Positions 13,039 through 14,563 of a DNA stretch of 14,563 nt are shown piece by piece. The position numbers and the translations under genes were made by a program. The stretch's first letter is position 1. Each line of letters starts with the position of its first letter. The notes under the pieces were generated by a model that saw nothing but the letters and a program-made list of their open reading frames with translations, searched no databases and was not told the DNA's origin. Origin of the DNA: Lachnospiraceae bacterium UBA3692 (lineage in GTDB: Bacteria > Bacillota > Clostridia > Lachnospirales > Lachnospiraceae); the NCBI GenBank assembly GCA_002372815.1, contig DFIR01000076.1, positions 1 to 14,563 of the forward strand, written 5' to 3'.

Positions 13039-13542
13039 ATGGGTACACAGCCACTTGTGACACTGGTTCCCTGGACGCTCATCGCGCAGATCCTGAATCT
13101 TTTCATTCAGATGTACCTGATCAAGCGGTTCCTCTTCAAGCCGATCAATGAGATCCTGCAGAAGAGAAGGGAACTCGCGGACCAGGAGATCCGTCAGGCG
13201 CGGGATGCGAAGGCGGAGGCAGACAGTCTGAAGGAGCAGTACGAGTCCGGACTGGCACAGGCCAGGGACGAGGCTGCGCAGATCGTACAGAGCGCCCAGA
13301 AGGAAGCGGAGCGGAAGGCCGACGAGACCGTGCGGGAAGCGCAGAAGCAGGCCGCAGGCATCCGCGCGCGGGCCGAGGCGGATATCGAACAGGAAAGAAA
13401 GAAAGCCATCAATGAGGTCAAGGACGAGATCGGCGGACTGGCCATGGACATTGCCGGCAAGGTGATGGAGCGCGAGATCAGCGAGGAGGATCATCGCCGT
13501 CTCATCGATGACTTCATTCAGAAAGTAGGGGAAGCATCATGA
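13039..13542 (+). CDS. atpF: ATP synthase F0 subunit b
   Basis: A 167-aa peripheral-stalk subunit. One N-terminal membrane helix (about 12-32, LIAQILNLFIQMYLIKRFLF) is followed by the typical KPINEILQKRRELADQEI and a long Ala/Glu/Lys/Arg-rich coiled coil to about residue 140. It dimerises and links subunit a to the delta subunit, holding F1 still while the ring turns. GAGGGGAGG lies at a good distance from the ATG. Its stop overlaps the atpH start by 4 bases (ATGA), so translation is coupled. Confidence 0.94.
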   Translation: MGTQPLVTLVPWTLIAQILNLFIQMYLIKRFLFKPINEILQKRRELADQEIRQARDAKAEADSLKEQYESGLAQARDEAAQIVQSAQKEAERKADETVREAQKQAAGIRARAEADIEQERKKAINEVKDEIGGLAMDIAGKVMEREISEEDHRRLIDDFIQKVGEAS

Positions 13543-14078
13543 CGACATCGTCCAGTCTCTACGGGCAGAGCCTGTATGACCTGGCGGCGGAGGAAGGCCT
13601 CTCCGGGCAGATCCTTCAGGAAATGGAGACCGTGGACGGGCTCTTTCATGAGAATCCGGACTACCTGACGCTCCTTTCGGAGCCCTCGATCCCCCGCGGG
13701 GAGCGGCTGGGACTTCTCAGAGAGGCGTTCGGGGAAGCGGTGCATCCCTATCTCCTGAACTATCTCATGATCCTTCTGGAAAACAATCTTCTCAGAGGAT
13801 ACAGCGCCAGCCTGCGCACCTACCGGTCGGCCTACTATAAGGACAACGGGATCGCCGAGGCGACAGTCACCGCGGCGGTGCGTCTTTCGGACGCGCAGGA
13901 AGAGGCGCTCAAGGCACGCCTGGAAGCTCTCAGCGGCAAGACCGTCCTCCTGAAACAGAAGATCGACACGGGCATCCTCGGCGGACTGCGCGTGGAGATC
14001 GACGGCAGGCTGCTCGACGGCACCGTGATGGGAAGGCTCGCCGACCTGCGCAAAAAGGTCAGTGACACAGTATTGTAA
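13539..14078 (+). CDS. atpH: ATP synthase F1 subunit delta
   Basis: A 179-aa subunit joining the peripheral stalk to the top of F1. The N-terminal helical bundle begins YGQSLYDLAAEEG (9-21) and includes LLSEPSIPRGERLGLLREAF. The C-terminal part carries the family signature KIDTGILGGLRVEIDGRLLDGTVMGRLADL (about 144-173, shown in pieces). Length is usual. It overlaps atpF by 4 bases and is followed by atpA after 12 bases. Confidence 0.95.
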   Translation: MTTSSSLYGQSLYDLAAEEGLSGQILQEMETVDGLFHENPDYLTLLSEPSIPRGERLGLLREAFGEAVHPYLLNYLMILLENNLLRGYSASLRTYRSAYYKDNGIAEATVTAAVRLSDAQEEALKARLEALSGKTVLLKQKIDTGILGGLRVEIDGRLLDGTVMGRLADLRKKVSDTVL

Positions 14079-14090
14079 AGGAATATACCA

Positions 14091-14563
14091 ATGGAATTAA
14101 GACCAGAGAAGATATCCCAGGTGATCCGCAGTCAGATCAAAAACTATCAGAATGCGATCATCCAGAATGAGACCGGCACGGTCCTGACCGTCGGTGACGG
14201 TATCTCCAGAGTCAGCGGACTGATCAACTGCATGTCCGGCGAACTTCTGGAATTTGAGAACGGGACCTTCGGTATGGCGCAGAACCTGGAGGAGACCAGC
14301 GTCTCGGCAGTTCTGTTCGGCGATGACAAGGGGATCAGCGAAGGACAGACGGTCAAGAGGACCGGCCGTGTCGTCTCCGTCCCCGTCGGCGAGGCCATGA
14401 TCGGACGTGTCGTGAACGCGATCGGCCAGCCCATCGACGGCGCGGGCCCGATCGCGACGACGGAGTTCCGCCCCGTGGAATCGCAGGCGCCCGGCATCAT
14501 CGAGAGGCAGCCCGTCAAGGAGCCCCTGCAGACCGGCATCAAGGCCATCGACTCCATGATCCC
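14091..14563 (+). CDS. atpA: ATP synthase F1 subunit alpha (partial, cut by window end)
   Basis: The first 157 codons of the alpha subunit. The ATG follows AAAGGA at about 9 bases. The N-terminal region begins MELRPEKISQVIRSQI, then the beta-barrel domain with GTVLTVGDGISRVSGL, and then VGEAMIGRVVNAIGQPIDG and VKEPLQTGIKAIDSMIP. The Walker A P-loop would come directly after the window edge. Alpha binds non-catalytic ATP and forms the hexamer with beta. Genes for gamma, beta and epsilon should follow outside the window. Confidence 0.96.
   Translation, partial: MELRPEKISQVIRSQIKNYQNAIIQNETGTVLTVGDGISRVSGLINCMSGELLEFENGTFGMAQNLEETSVSAVLFGDDKGISEGQTVKRTGRVVSVPVGEAMIGRVVNAIGQPIDGAGPIATTEFRPVESQAPGIIERQPVKEPLQTGIKAIDSMI

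Overview
The window is a GC-rich, gene-dense bacterial chromosome segment. Strong AGGAGG-type ribosome sites, Gram-positive family content (DegV, PrdX-type tRNA editing protein, AtpZ/AtpI-led ATP synthase operon, CPBP proteases) and gene style point to Clostridia, most likely a Lachnospiraceae-like gut anaerobe. That placement is inferred from gene families, not from a marker gene.

Layout. (1) 100-2736: mtaB (tRNA methylthiotransferase), then a membrane-anchored alpha/beta hydrolase, closed by a perfect 16-bp terminator hairpin shared with the convergent operon. (2) 5043-2748, minus strand: an SPFH/band-7 membrane protein, a 64-aa ribbon-helix-helix protein and a CPBP intramembrane protease. 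They read as one operon, driven by a near-consensus promoter whose -10 box lies inside a perfect inverted repeat. (3) 5044-5555: a gene-free stretch with two strong hairpins, a minus-strand terminator and a possible small RNA. (4) 5556-6687: Ala-tRNAPro-type editing protein plus rhomboid protease. (5) 6697-7383: no gene, but two ~320-bp imperfect palindromes in opposite orientation. Each end has a small hairpin with an 11-nt loop built on GGACGGTTC. (6) 7396-9180: divergent tetR-like and degV genes. (7) 9308-10336: DAHP synthase, convergent with a small XRE regulator (10785-10510) across a bidirectional terminator. (8) 10987-14563: F-type ATP synthase operon atpZ-atpI-atpB-atpE-atpF-atpH-atpA, cut by the window end inside atpA.

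The ATP synthase genes follow the usual order, with tight spacing, a 4-base atpF/atpH overlap and a spaced, AU-rich leader in front of atpE. The c subunit carries a two-carboxylate ion site (E33 and E66-T-T-x-x-Y71), which suggests a Na+-coupled enzyme.

The most unusual items are the double palindrome at 6697-7383, the SPFH/RHH/CPBP operon with its operator-like palindrome, the structured intergenic DNA at 5102-5322 and the Na+-type c-ring motif. No rRNA, tRNA, CRISPR array, transposase gene or known riboswitch was seen.
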